The notes beneath the pieces were generated by a model. That model was given only the letters and a program-made list of their open reading frames with translations. It did not search any database and was not told where the DNA came from. This document shows, piece by piece, positions 47,409 to 57,636 of a stretch of 64,000 nt of DNA. The translations under genes were made by a program, and so were the position numbers. Source of the DNA: Serinus canaria (Eukaryota > Chordata > Aves > Passeriformes > Fringillidae); the NCBI RefSeq assembly GCF_022539315.1, contig NC_066329.1, positions 3,509,072 through 3,573,071 on the forward strand, written 5' to 3'. Numbering within the stretch: the first letter of the stretch is position 1; each line of letters starts with the position of its first letter.

Positions 47409-47819
47409 GGTTGCTCCAGGATGCCTGTCCTGTTGCCTCAGCACTGAGTGATGGATACACTGCAAATGTTTTTCATTTGCAGTGCTCTGCGGAAGGCTCT
47501 GATCCTACACTGCTCCTAGGCTGCTGGAGTTAAACACAAAGCCACGTAAAGAAAGGATTATTCAATATGCAGCAACATAAGCAGTTACATCTTACTGTAA
47601 AATAGGGCCTTGGCTTAATCTGCTCATGGGAATTCAGGGGGAAGGAGAAGCAGAGAGCAAAGATCTGCAAGACGACAGCAGCACCAGACACATGGTTTTT
47701 GTTTCAGAGTGGCCCCTACACCAAGGTTACTCAGGGTAGGCCATGTTTATTCCATACGAGTTGCTGTTATCTCATTTATTATATTGCCTAAGTGCATAAT
47801 AACTCAATAATTTATTTGT

Positions 47820-47895
47820 AGCAATCCTTGAAGTAGATAAATGTAATTTTCCTCATTTTGCCAATGTGAAACTCAGGCCTGGAGAGCTTAAAGGC
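47820..47895. repeat. MIR/L2-like ancient fragment
   Basis: The sequence reads GTAGATAAATGTAATTTTCC, then CTCATTTTGCCAATGTGAAAC, then TCAGGCCTGGAGAGCTTAAA. The order and wording follow the shared MIR/L2 3' region (TTATCCCCATTTTACAGATG, AAACTGAGGC, AGAG). Heavily diverged; the strand is not assigned. Confidence 0.45.
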
Positions 47896-50224
47896 CCGAT
47901 TTTTATGCATAGGAAGGTGCCCAGCTCCTACTGTAATTAAAGGAAGTTATATACCTACATATTTTGACAACAGAAATCAGTGGGGCTGTTAGGAATTTCA
48001 GGTTGCACGCAAACCTATCCACTAATTTGATGTAATTGAAAATGCTTTGCTCTTGGAAAAATTCTAGTTTTCCTTTTATTTTTCAGCTAAATTCAAATAT
48101 CTCAACACAGTCTCCACTCTGTCAGACACCTCTGATGTCTAAGATGTACTGGTTACTAAAGAGTCATGGGTGGTGATTTTTCTTTTTTTCATAAGCTTCC
48201 TTCCCAGATAAGCAATGTCTCCCTTTGTTGGGGTTGTTTATTGTTTTCTAATACTTTCCCTTTGGTGGTTATTCCACAGATTTCTGGAAATTTACAGAGG
48301 AAAAGTCTTACAGCATCCTCAATAACAACCACCCCTTCAAATTGCACCTCCTGTTTCAGTGCATTCAGCACAGAACAAAACACGAGTCCTGCCTCGCAGG
48401 CTGCTCTGAGATCTGCTATGTCTGAAAATCCTGGTTTCAGGTGTGGGCCGCAAAGTGAGTAAGACTCGCTGAGACCGTTCTTAAGTTTATGGCAGTCTTT
48501 GCCATAACATTATGGAATGTTGTAAGACTCCCTATAGGCAGCAATAAGTTAAAATCCTGCTAATGCCACTAGATTCTTTGTGAAGTAGCAATTTTTCAAT
48601 TACACATAATTAATAGTAATTACCCTTTATCTTCAGAGACCAGAACAAAGAATAATTAATCCATCTTAACATCCCTGTTAAGGAGGTATTAAATATGGGG
48701 GTTTTACACAGCAGATCACATAGTAAGTTATCTGGTTTACAGCTGAGTCTGTGTTCCCTAATATGGAAAGGAAAGAGAAGAGAATCCTAAACTACCTGAA
48801 CTAATATTCTAGTTCTTGATTAATTTAATTAACTAGTTTGGAAGCAGCTGTCAGCTTCTTGCAGCAGCTTGCTGCAAATGAAGTGTGCTGCCTACAGATC
48901 TCTCCTATAGAGCAGCAGTTTTACTATATGTGATAAATAGTAACATTCAAGTGGACAGTTTACTTTTCTTAAGATGTATCTATGAATAAGGTATTTGCAA
49001 TTATCCCCATTGCAGAGTTGGAGAAAATGAAACCCAGAATTCTAGGCCCAGCTTCTCACTTGGCACATCACCTTTTTGTACTGCTCTTCTCTCACACAGG
49101 TTTTTGCTGCACAAGGACTCTCCTGATTCTGTGTTCATGCCAGACAGCACATGCCAAACTCACAGCCACTTAATGCCCTTTATCAGATCTTAATATTTGA
49201 TTTCAGTCTTCCAATGTGGCTTCCAATTTCCAATATCTTAATGGAAGCTCACCTTATAAACATGTGGGATGTCTCTCAGAGCCCATCCTGTTCTTGCCTA
49301 TTAAGAAAAAATCAAAGAAAAGTGAATTTACTATTTTGAACTTAAGCAAGTAGTCCAAGATTGCACTGCCAGCACTGAAAGAGGCTGCAAAGAATTTGCT
49401 TCAAACACATGGTTTTGCAAGACAATTACTCCACGTGGCAGGATGACAGCAAAGATGAGGGCAGTGCTGCAGGCAGCACACAGGGCAGCTTATGTGGCAG
49501 CTCTGACAGACCAGCAGTCTCTGACCCATGACAGCTTGGGTGCACAGAAAGCTTATGATTAATGATTACATGTTAGGGTGATAAAAAAGGGATAGCTTTT
49601 AGCCTTATGTGTATTGATCTGAGGGAACCTGAACTCCAAAGAGAGGAGTAGAGAGACAGAGAAAATGAGGGAGAGCACAAAGGAAGAGACCTAAGGGAGA
49701 AGGAGAATGTCCCAAATGTTAAATGAAAGCATCTGCATGAAAAGCTCCAGGCCAGCATGCTCAGAGAATGCACTCTTCTGTCTCAGTGACCTTGTGAAGA
49801 TAAACTGAACAAAAAGCTTCAGGCAACATCAGACAGGATTTAAGAAGCAGTTTTAATTTTAGCCAGATTGTTTTGTATTTTCAGCACTGAGGTTATCTGG
49901 GGATGCAATGTGCACACAGTGGAACAAAATGTAGATGTCTCCCCCTACTCTGCTACCACACCTGATGGCAAATTCTGTTCTGTGCTTCCAGTGAGAAGCA
50001 GAAAGCATTATTTTGGCTACACAGGGAAGATATAATTGTGGTATCACAAGGACAGAGTATCACAATGCACTCTAATTTTACTCCAGAATGTAATTACTTG
50101 GCTACTTCATGCACAAGCAACACACCAGACCTATACTCCAACACAGTGTGTGCTGATATGCCAGTTCTTTCTACTCACTTTACGTCCTTGATCTCTATCT
50201 CCAGACTGGCAGCTATTTGCAATG

Positions 50225-50310
50225 GAGAACCTGTTTACTCCCACTGTACCTTAGCTTCCTCATCTATAAAATGGATGCATTCTACCTAAAAAGAGTGAAA
50301 GGATTCACTA
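50225..50310. repeat. MIR/L2-like ancient fragment
   Basis: TTAGCTTCCTCATCTATAAA followed by ATGGATG is close to the MIR/L2 core phrase CAGTTTCCTCATCTGTAAAATGGGGAT. Flanking similarity is weak. It and the piece at 47820 point to old retroposon remains in this interval. Confidence 0.5.
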
Positions 50311-52479
50311 AAATATGTGTGTGTGTTATTGAATACATTTACTAGTAATTTTAATTACAGCAAATACATACAAACCCTAGGAGCTAGCAGCACACAAGAA
50401 AACATGCATTCATCACAGTCTATTGCAGATTATTAGCACAATTAATTCCATACAAATGTATTCTGACCTGCAACCTGGAGATACAGATGGTGTGTAAAAC
50501 CAAAGTGAGGGTCTAGCCCTTCAAGCCTGTAGTAAAATGTCATATAATGAATAAAATGGTAATAAAACCAACCCAGACTGATTGGTACCAGCTCCTCTAC
50601 AGGCACACTACCACAAATAAGAAACAGCAGTTGAGAACAGGAGACCTCAGTATTCCCACTGCACCTCCCTAGCACCACCACTTTATTGGACGATCACTGA
50701 TGAAAACTCACCCTGATGGAGAATCCTCTAACAAAGGTTCTTAAACTGCTTTACAAATGGTCTCTAATGTGTATAGACAGTGCATGTTATTTCCCCTGTC
50801 CTTGCATGCTCTGTCCTCCATAACCTCTATTTGGTAAGATATCCCAAGGCCATTTTCTCTCCCAGTCTGCAGGAGAGACATCCAGCCTCTCTCTTGGCAG
50901 GTCTCTTGACCCATTCTTCCATTTAAATAGCATTTTCTTATTTTTTTCTCACTCAGATCTTTTCTTAGGAGACAGTTCTTTCCCGCCTTGAGTGTATAAC
51001 TCACCATCACTTGCAATAGTTTCTCAAATCCCTGACACTGGAATCCACACAGCAGAGCTGGCAGAGGATGAGAGTGAGGAGATGGGAAAACAAACGTGAA
51101 GATGTTGTAACCTTGTAGTCCTGTGCTGTCAGCTCAGCACACCAGGATGCCTGACTGGACTTGCACATCTTGTACTAACACAGACAGTGACTCTGCAGGG
51201 AGCTGTGCAGGTCTGCTCTGGGCATCCTCCAAACCAACATCAGGGAGCTAAGGCAATACCCTAGGTGAAACAAGCAGCACGGGGCTATCTCACAACACTG
51301 CTCTCTGCACCATGTCTCTCCTAATCAGCCTTCTGGACCGAAAGCAGAGGCCTGTGCTGTACACAGGGCCCAGCCCATAGTATGCACAGTGCACATGTCC
51401 TATTGGATTACAGGGCAGAGTGCACTCACATGCTCTGCTTGTCAGAGCCCAGCAGGCCTCTGCAAGAAGGAGATAAAGGAGGGGATGGATAAAAGCAACC
51501 TGAGCAGCACAGGGCAACCCGAGCCCTGTCGGAAGGCAGGATGGGGGATGCCACCATAAACACAGGAGCAGCAGGGAAACATACCTGGTAGGCAAACTGT
51601 AAGCCTAAACTGGAACCTCACTCCGCAAAGTAAATCAATGGGAATCTTCATGGACTTTAATATTGTTCAAAAATGTGAGATTAGCTTATCACCTAGGAGC
51701 TCATTGTATTGACAAGTGGAACAGATTACAGTTAGATCCCCATTTGGATACTAAAACACAGAGCAATATGGCAAAGATCAATGCAATGCAGCCCACTCAT
51801 CGAGAAAATGCTTCTATCTGCATTAGCTTCAAAACTGCCCCCAGTCCCTTTGATCATGGCCCAAGAGAAAAGGTCTTTTAGAAGTCCATGCTGGGCTTTG
51901 AGCTTTTTTTCTCCCCAGGCAACTCAAATTTTGCAGTTCTTAGAAAAAAACATGACCCGAAAATGTGATCATAGGTGAAGGAGAGAGTTAATAGCCAAGG
52001 GGAGAGAGCAGCAGAACAGGCATCTGTTTCAGAGGGCAGAAGTTTATCACCCAGGACAGGATTTCCACTGGGTTTATCATTGTTTTCTGTGTCTAGAATG
52101 AAGGTCATTAAAGATGTTTCCACTCTGAATTAGCAATGAGTTCCCACTTAATCTATACTGTCTCAGCACTTCTATGTGACTTGGCTCCAAGAACCTCGGC
52201 GAAACTCTTTCTCCCATCTCACATTCAGATATCTACCTGACATATTTTCCCTTATTCTTCTCATTCCCTTCTCCTCAGTTAATTCTCCGACCAGATCTTT
52301 TCAAAGAGCCCTCACTGCTTCCTCCAGTGTCACACATCACAGTTTGGGACACCACTACAGAAATAATTATAGAAAGCAGCTCTGTTCCACAATTTCCTTA
52401 GCCGTTGTCATTAATTAGCATATCTCCCCAAACCCCCAATACCTGGAGCATGAGGAGCTACGAATACTGGAGCAGTTTT

Positions 52480-52930
52480 CTGGGGTGGCAAAGACAGAGC
52501 CCTTCCAGGAGCACCGCGGAGGCCCTGGACGCTCAGCTGAGGCCTTCGAAGGGCCGGTACTCGCCCGCCTCCTCCGGACCTCCCGCGGCTCCCATCATAC
52601 GGAGACGTCCCGTCTCCCTCGTTTAGACTTTCTAGGCACAAGACAAGGGGGGCTTAGCCAGGGCGGGTCGGTGCAGCGCAGCGAAAGGGACTAAAGGCGA
52701 AGCATCGGACCTTCGGCAGCCCCCGCGCTCCCGCCGCCCCCTCAGCCTCCCCCTCAGGCCGGCCCGCGCGCCGCGCGCGCCCCCTGGCGGAGGGCGGGAG
52801 CAGGCGGGGGCGGCGCGCGGGCCCCGGAGCGAAGAGCGCGGCCAGAGGGAACCGGCGTGTGCCGGCAATGGTGCGGGCAGCGGGACCGGGGAACATCGTC
52901 CCCCCGGACTCGGCACTGCTGAGACCGCGC
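52480..52930. promoter_or_regulatory. Distal part of the POP5-side CpG island
   Basis: CpG-dense sequence peaks at about 52690-52870 (CCGCGCGCCGCGCGCGCCCC) and ends where CR1-derived sequence begins. It contains a CTCF-like motif and closely spaced G-runs. It may be the outer half of the ancestral POP5 promoter island or a separate promoter for an unannotated transcript. Confidence 0.5.
52777..52791. promoter_or_regulatory. CTCF-like motif
   Basis: GCGCCCCCTGGCGGA is one mismatch from the reverse-orientation CTCF core GCGCCCCCTGGTGGC across its first fourteen positions. It lies in unmethylated-looking CpG island sequence between the CABP1-side desert and POP5. Confidence 0.45.
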
Positions 52931-52933
52931 CTC

Positions 52934-53440
52934 AAGGGCTCTGTCCAGTTCTGGGCGCCTCAGTTCAGGAAGGATATTGAGGTGTAATATTCCCCAGCCA
53001 GAACGTGCCAGGATTTCCTCCACTAACAGTGCAGTGGGTCCAGAGGAGGGCTGCGGAGCTGGGAAAGGGTCTGGAGCGTATGTGTTTGAGAAGAGCGGCT
53101 GAGGGAGTTTGGGGTGTTTAGCCTGGCGGAGGCTCAGGACGGACCTCATCGCTCTCTACAAGTACCTGAAGGGAACCGGAGTCACGTAGAGATCGGGCTT
53201 TTCCCCCAGGCAACAAGCGACAGGACAAGAGGACACAGTGTTAAGCTACGCCAAGGGAATTTTAGGTTGGTCATGAGGAGGAACTTCTTCACAATAAGGG
53301 TGATCCGACACTGGAATGGGCTACCCAGGGTGATGGAGGTGTTTAAGGAAAGACCGGACGTGGTCTGGCTAACATGGTGGTGACTGGTTATAGCATGGGC
53401 CCGATGACCTCAGGTCTTTTCCCCCCTAAGCGGTTCTGGC
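52934..53440 (+). mobile_element. CR1 LINE 3'-end fragment
   Basis: The plus strand follows the bird CR1 3' consensus in order: CTGTCCAGTTCTGGGCGCC, GTCCAGAGGAGGGCTGCGGA, GTTTAGCCTGGCGGAGGCTC, AAGTACCTGAAGGGAACCGG, AGCGACAGGACAAGAGGACA, GAGGAACTTCTTCACAATAA, ACACTGGAATGGGCTACCCA, GATGACCTCAGGTCTTTTCC. It is 5'-truncated, as CR1 copies normally are, with a short unmatched stretch near 52985-53028. An open frame within it (53114-53383) is degraded reverse-transcriptase tail and 3' sequence, not a gene. The copy retains many CpGs and ends about 170 bases before the POP5 start codon. Confidence 0.92.
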
Positions 53441-53479
53441 TCCCTGACCAGCTGGCGGCTCGCGGCAGCACCGCGCACG

Positions 53480-53618
53480 CGCGGCCCAAGGAGGTAGGGG
53501 GGCCGCGCTGTCCTCCCCTTGTCCCCGCCCCTGCACGCCGCCCATTGGCTACAGCGCGCGGAGGCGCCTCCCCATTGGCCGGGACTGCCGTCCGTCCGCG
53601 CTGCGCGCCGCCGCCGCC
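53480..53618 (+). promoter_or_regulatory. POP5: POP5 proximal promoter with two inverted CCAAT boxes
   Basis: GC-rich sequence carries a GC box (CCCCGCCCC, about 53524) and two ATTGG (inverted CCAAT, NF-Y type) elements at 53544-53548 and 53574-53578, both within CCCATTGGC and exactly 30 bases apart. The ATG follows about 40 bases later in an ideal Kozak context (GCCGCCATGG). No TATA box. This is typical of a housekeeping gene. Confidence 0.7.
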
Positions 53619-53638
53619 ATGGTGCGCTTCAAGAACAG
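53619..53638 (+). CDS. POP5: POP5 exon 1 (20 coding bases)
   Basis: Codes MVRFKN plus two bases of Arg7, ending AACAG before donor GTGAGG. Chosen because the start matches the human MVRFKHRY exactly in position and has an ideal Kozak context. Confidence 0.95.
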
Positions 53639-54930
53639 GTGAGGCTGGCGGGAGGCGCCGCCGTCGTGTCCGGGCCGGTGCCGCGCCGCTCACGCCGCGC
53701 TGTCCCGCAGGTATGTGCTCTGCGAGGTGGTCTCGGAGGACCCGCGGTGCCGCCAGTGCATCGAGGACCGCGTGCTGGGCCTCGCCGTCAGAGACGCCAT
53801 CGCACGGGTGCACGGGGACTACGGCCTGGCGTGCTGCTCCATCTCCTTCACAGGTGCGGGCGAGACGGGCGGCCCCGGGGGTGCGGGGTCCCTCCGGGTC
53901 CGCTCACCGTGCGTGTGTGTCCCGCAGTGAAGTACCTGAACGCCTACACCGGGACGGTGCTGCTGCGGTGCCGCAAGGACTCGTACCGGCTGCTGTGCTC
54001 CGCGCTGCCCTTCGTGCGGTACCTGGAGAGCCGCGGGCAGCGCTACCCCTGCTTCCTCAACACCCTGCACGTCGGAGGTCAGGAGCCCGGGGGGAGGACG
54101 GAGCTTTAATCATACCTGCCACGGCGCCGTGGTGCTGCTCTGGGTGCGACAGACATTCCTCGTGTGTTACTAACAGCAACTGCTTTCAGCAGAGCTAAAT
54201 AAGAAACAGGCACCAGCAATTCTTTTTTTGAAAGCTTCGTTAATTTTGCTTGAAGCTTCATTACATTTATCTCAGAACCAGAACAGCAAATACAACGTTA
54301 CATTACTTTAAAATATATTTTCAAAATATAGTATCTTCTGTATTGTGAAAATTAACCCCCAGGGGAAGTAACAGGCACTGCACGTTTGGAATTATTACTC
54401 CACCACTCAGCAGTGCAGAAGTCTCCAACCCCTTTGTAGCATTTACATTAACAACCTTGTTTCCTGGGGCATTTGTCACTTGATACAATGCTCTTTAGGA
54501 AATAGGCAGTTCTGAAGCATTTGGTTGTGTAGATTGTTACATGCTGTTCTTGTAACTTCTACAGGTACCATAAGAACATGTCAGAAATTCCTGATTCAGT
54601 ATAACAGAACACAGCTGCTGAGGTTGTTGCAAAACTGTACAAATGAAGGTGAGTTTCTCCAGCCACTTTCCTAAAATGTAGCCTCAGTTCCTGGGGTTGT
54701 TGTAGGATATGCTGGGCTACTTCTGAATTCTTGGCCTGAGAAATGCTTCTGTCTTTAGAAATGGAGGACAGTCCAGTGTATGTGAAGAGATCAAGTAATA
54801 ACCCTCTGTTGCTTTCTTTATTGCAGAGGAAAGACAGTGTATACAGAAGTCCTTGTTGAGCTGTTCCCTTACAGAAGAGCAGTCTGAAAGTGGAGATGAG
54901 GAGGATGATGATGGCACAGAGACAGACTGA
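53619..54930 (+). CDS. POP5: POP5, ribonuclease P/MRP protein subunit (complete, five exons)
   Basis: Joining 53619-53638, 53711-53853, 53928-54077, 54565-54648 and 54827-54930 gives 166 aa plus stop, close to the 163 aa I recall for human POP5. POP5 is a core protein of nuclear/nucleolar RNase P (5' maturation of tRNA) and RNase MRP (rRNA processing), where it pairs with RPP14/RPP30-type subunits near the catalytic RNA. Recognisable blocks are MVRFKNRYVLCEVVSEDPRC, YLNAYTGTVLLRCRKDSYRL, RYPCFLNTLHVGGTIRTCQK and FLIQYNRTQLLRLLQNCTN. The fold is a compact alpha/beta RNA-binding domain, followed by an acidic tail (ESGDEEDDDGTETD). All splice sites are GT-AG with consistent phases and no stop intervenes. 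It converges on RNF10, as in human. Confidence 0.97.
53711..53853 (+). CDS. POP5: POP5 exon 2
   Basis: The 143-bp exon runs from acceptor CCCGCAG to donor GTGCGG. It encodes YVLCEVVSEDPRCRQCIEDR, then VLGLAVRDAIARVHGDYGLA and CCSISFT. The introns on both sides are only about 70 bases long, so splicing is likely by exon/intron definition over tiny GC-rich introns. Confidence 0.95.
53928..54077 (+). CDS. POP5: POP5 exon 3
   Basis: The 150-bp exon encodes VKYLNAYTGTVLLRCRKDSY, then RLLCSALPFVRYLESRGQRY and PCFLNTLHVG. This is the best conserved part, including the YLNAYTG and FLNTLHVGG signatures. Donor GTCAGG, exit phase 1. Confidence 0.96.
54565..54648 (+). CDS. POP5: POP5 exon 4
   Basis: The 84-bp exon after acceptor TTCTACAG encodes GTIRTCQKFLIQYNRTQLLR, then LLQNCTNE. 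Donor GTGAGT. Entry and exit are both phase 1. Confidence 0.96.
54827..54930 (+). CDS. POP5: POP5 exon 5 with stop codon
   Basis: Acceptor TTTATTGCAG. Codes EERQCIQKSLLSCSLTEEQS and the acidic tail ending GTETD, with TGA at 54928-54930. The tail is more acidic than the human counterpart as I recall it. Confidence 0.95.
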
Positions 54931-55110
54931 ATGTCACTTGTTACTGTTCACCTCTGTTCTGTACTTGCTTACTTAAGATATGACTGGTTATCTTCAGTGT
55001 TAAGCAGTGCAGGGGACTGGAAAAGTATTTGTTCGTATTTAGACTTCATTCCCCATTCCAAATGTTTTTAAACAAATTTAAAAAAAATAAAACATTATTT
55101 CACTTAAGTA
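54931..55110 (+). terminator. POP5: POP5 3'UTR and poly(A) signal
   Basis: A short 3'UTR contains a canonical AATAAA at 55086-55091 inside an A-rich run. Cleavage is expected near 55105, about 175 bases after the stop. The next canonical signal on the opposite strand, for RNF10, lies about 340 bases further right. Confidence 0.75.
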
Positions 55111-55399
55111 GGCTACTTGCCTATTTCACTCCAGGAGTCAAAACCACTTGCACTCTTCAGGAGTGCAGCAGCTCAACCTGTTCTTCATGCTGAGGTAGAA
55201 GGGAGCTTTAGGCAGTTGGCACAGACAAGGAATGTAGTTCTCCTTCAGCATACAAAAAGCATTAACATCTGCACTGTTAGCCACAGGGCTATCCACTGTT
55301 CTGAGTGAGAAAAGCACCAGTTGTGTACACAGGAGCAGTGAATACACAGAATGTATGGCAGAGCTGCAAGGCTCCACTCCATCCCCCCCATTATAAAAC

Positions 55400-57559
55400 T
55401 CCAAGGTACAAGTACTGCTTAGATATTTATTAAGTTTACACCAATCAGTTACAGGAAAGTAGCATTGCTGGTATTATCTCGAATCCATAGGAAAACAAGA
55501 TCCAATTGAAGATGCTGCCCCTGTGGAGACAGCCCTGCAGCAGGGACAGCCTGCCTTGCCCACATCACTTCCCTTATCCTAGTGCCTGTGACATGTGGAG
55601 GTGAGTTACACCAGCTCCAGCTATTCTCTCTTCCCAATGCAAAGGAAAGTTGACTATAAATGTGCAGAGATAACAGAACACAGCAGATACTGGTTAGACA
55701 CTTAAGTAGTTACTCCTGTTCCTTAGCTTAAAATGACTTGCTGTGACCACAGTTCACTGCATATTTGAATCTCTCTTAGCTGCTTTCTCTGCCCTCACCA
55801 ACTGTTTTCCCATATGCATTTACAGTTGACAGCAAGACATGTTACCCCTGTAAGGTAGCCTCTCTTAGTTTCTTTGCAGTCCCCTGACAAGCTGTTCTGT
55901 CTTTCATTGAGTGGGGTTAGTTGTGACCAAGCGTGAAGCCAAGCTGCTTTCAAAGAAGGTCTTGCAGGTGTTTCCTCTATCCTCCTACAGCAGTTGAAAG
56001 TGTTCTTTACCTCCCCCCTCTCCTGTTCTTTCTGGTTGACAGTCACATGTGATGGACTCTTAGGTACCAGCTTCCCATGAGGCACACGTGGAGCCAGCTG
56101 CTCTGAAATCAAGCACCCATGTACTGACATCAGCTTTTTAAACAGAGACAGAGCCACTGAGTGCCAGTGGTGTTGGAATACCTGACTCCATGTGCCTCAG
56201 ACACACTTCCTGCTCAGATCAGTGTCAGAGGGACAGAGCACACTGAAGCTGGTGCCACTGGGGCTGAAGACAAGAGAAGACAATGTCAGTCTCCCTCCCT
56301 AAGTTCAGTGGTACTTTTTACCAGCACCCTGCAATTAACTCTGCCAGCAGGAAGGTAAAATGTGACCCTGTGCAATGTTCCAGGGTTCCACTCTGCTGTG
56401 ACAGCCCAGCTGCAGCACTGTAAGCATGTGTGCGTTTGATTTATTGCAACTGTTGGCCTTGACTGGTATGTTACACCTAAAACTCATTTTATTCAACAAA
56501 ATCCACACCACTTAACTCAGTAGCTCAAATCAAAGCACAAGCAGTGCAGAATGTGACCACCCAAAGACAGAGCGGGGAGGGGTCCAGAGAAGACATGTTC
56601 ATAGCACAGATCGACTTAAATCCCAGAACCAAGCACATACAGGCCCTTATCCCAGTACAAGAGAACCCCAGCTTCTTGCTGGGGTGTAAAAGTCATCTAC
56701 AGACTTCAGCTATCAGTTGTTCTTCCAACTCAAGAGCAGCCAGTGTCAAACCATCATTCAAAAGGTTATCAGAAGCCCTAAAGGGGAGTGTTTACTCTAG
56801 AGATCAGGTTAAAAAGAATGAGTAGCCCATGGTTGGCAAAAAAACAAAAAGTAGCAGCCTCACTCACCTACAACTGAACAACTGAGAGAAGTCAGGAGGT
56901 TCCTTCTACCACTAGTGCCATTTTGAAATACAAAAATCATCAAGCCACTTTAAAACCAAGTAGCCAAGTTCTGCTTTACACTCACCTCAGCTTTTTATCT
57001 TTCCAAGCCAGGAGAACAGGAGGAATTCTTGCTCTTTAGAAAAAGAACAGATATAGCAGCTAACACTCTAAAGCCAATAAGCTGTTTTGCCTGTATCCAG
57101 TGCAGCCAAAACCAGTTTCTCAAGAGAGCAGTTTGACAGCTTTACTGCAACAGCACTACTGTCAGTCAGCTGGACTTCTGCCCATGAATAATTACAGGAA
57201 AATAAAGGCTCCCTGCCTTTTCTCTTGAGTAATATTGCAGTACTTTGGCAGTGCTACACACCTGTAAGGACTTTCACACTGCTTATCAGGCCCAAAGGAC
57301 TGACTCAGCAACTAGAAGCCTTGGCAGATTTGTCTCTGGGTTGTAACTTCCAAAACTCTGTTTTAGTATAAATTCATTAAGCAGTTGGAATCAAAAACAT
57401 GTTACTTCAACATATACTATCATGGTTTCCTCCTGAAGCCCCTAGAAGTCCTGGAAAAACAAGTTTAGGCTGTTCAAATTTAAATACTTAAACTATAGCA
57501 GCAAAACAAAGCAAAAATAAAAGAAAACCAGGAGAGGAAACTTCTCTTGAATAGCAGAA
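55400..57559 (-). terminator. RNF10: RNF10 3'UTR with alternative poly(A) signals
   Basis: No open frame of interest lies between the RNF10 stop and POP5. On the minus strand, canonical AATAAA signals occur at 56488-56493, 56440-56445 and 55426-55431, giving possible 3'UTRs of about 1.1 or 2.15 kb. The distal choice would end within about 300 bases of the POP5 3' end. Which is used cannot be told from sequence. Confidence 0.5.
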
Positions 57560-57636
57560 TCACTTCGTGTGAACAACAGAGGTGCTGAACAATAACTTCT
57601 GCTTCTGTTTCTTTCTTTTCTTGCCTCCCTTTTCAT
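57560..57636 (-). CDS. RNF10: RNF10 last coding exon
   Basis: Codes [20 protein letters not shown], then VHTK and the stop at 57562-57560. The C-terminus is identical to the human one as I recall it. The Lys/Arg run is a candidate nuclear localisation signal. Confidence 0.96.

Larger units (their letters stand above)
25441..52439. other. Gene-free interval between CABP1 and POP5
   Basis: I find no exon with family resemblance on either strand across about 27 kb. The interval holds homopolymer tracts, an inverted repeat at 29875-29970, short AT-rich simple sequences, and old MIR/L2-like and CR1-like fragments listed separately. Open frames are all short (at most about 150 codons) and unrecognisable. 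Human synteny also has no protein gene between POP5 and CABP1. Confidence 0.6.

Noticed and set aside
53114..53383. An 89-codon plus-strand frame just before POP5
   Set aside because: It is the degraded 3' end of a CR1 element, with phrases such as RRNFFTIRVIRHWNGLP typical of translated CR1 tails.
53374..54198. Unspliced 274- and 196-codon frames over the POP5 region
   Set aside because: They read through POP5 introns in wrong frames in GC-rich sequence. The spliced five-exon model gives the conserved POP5 protein instead.
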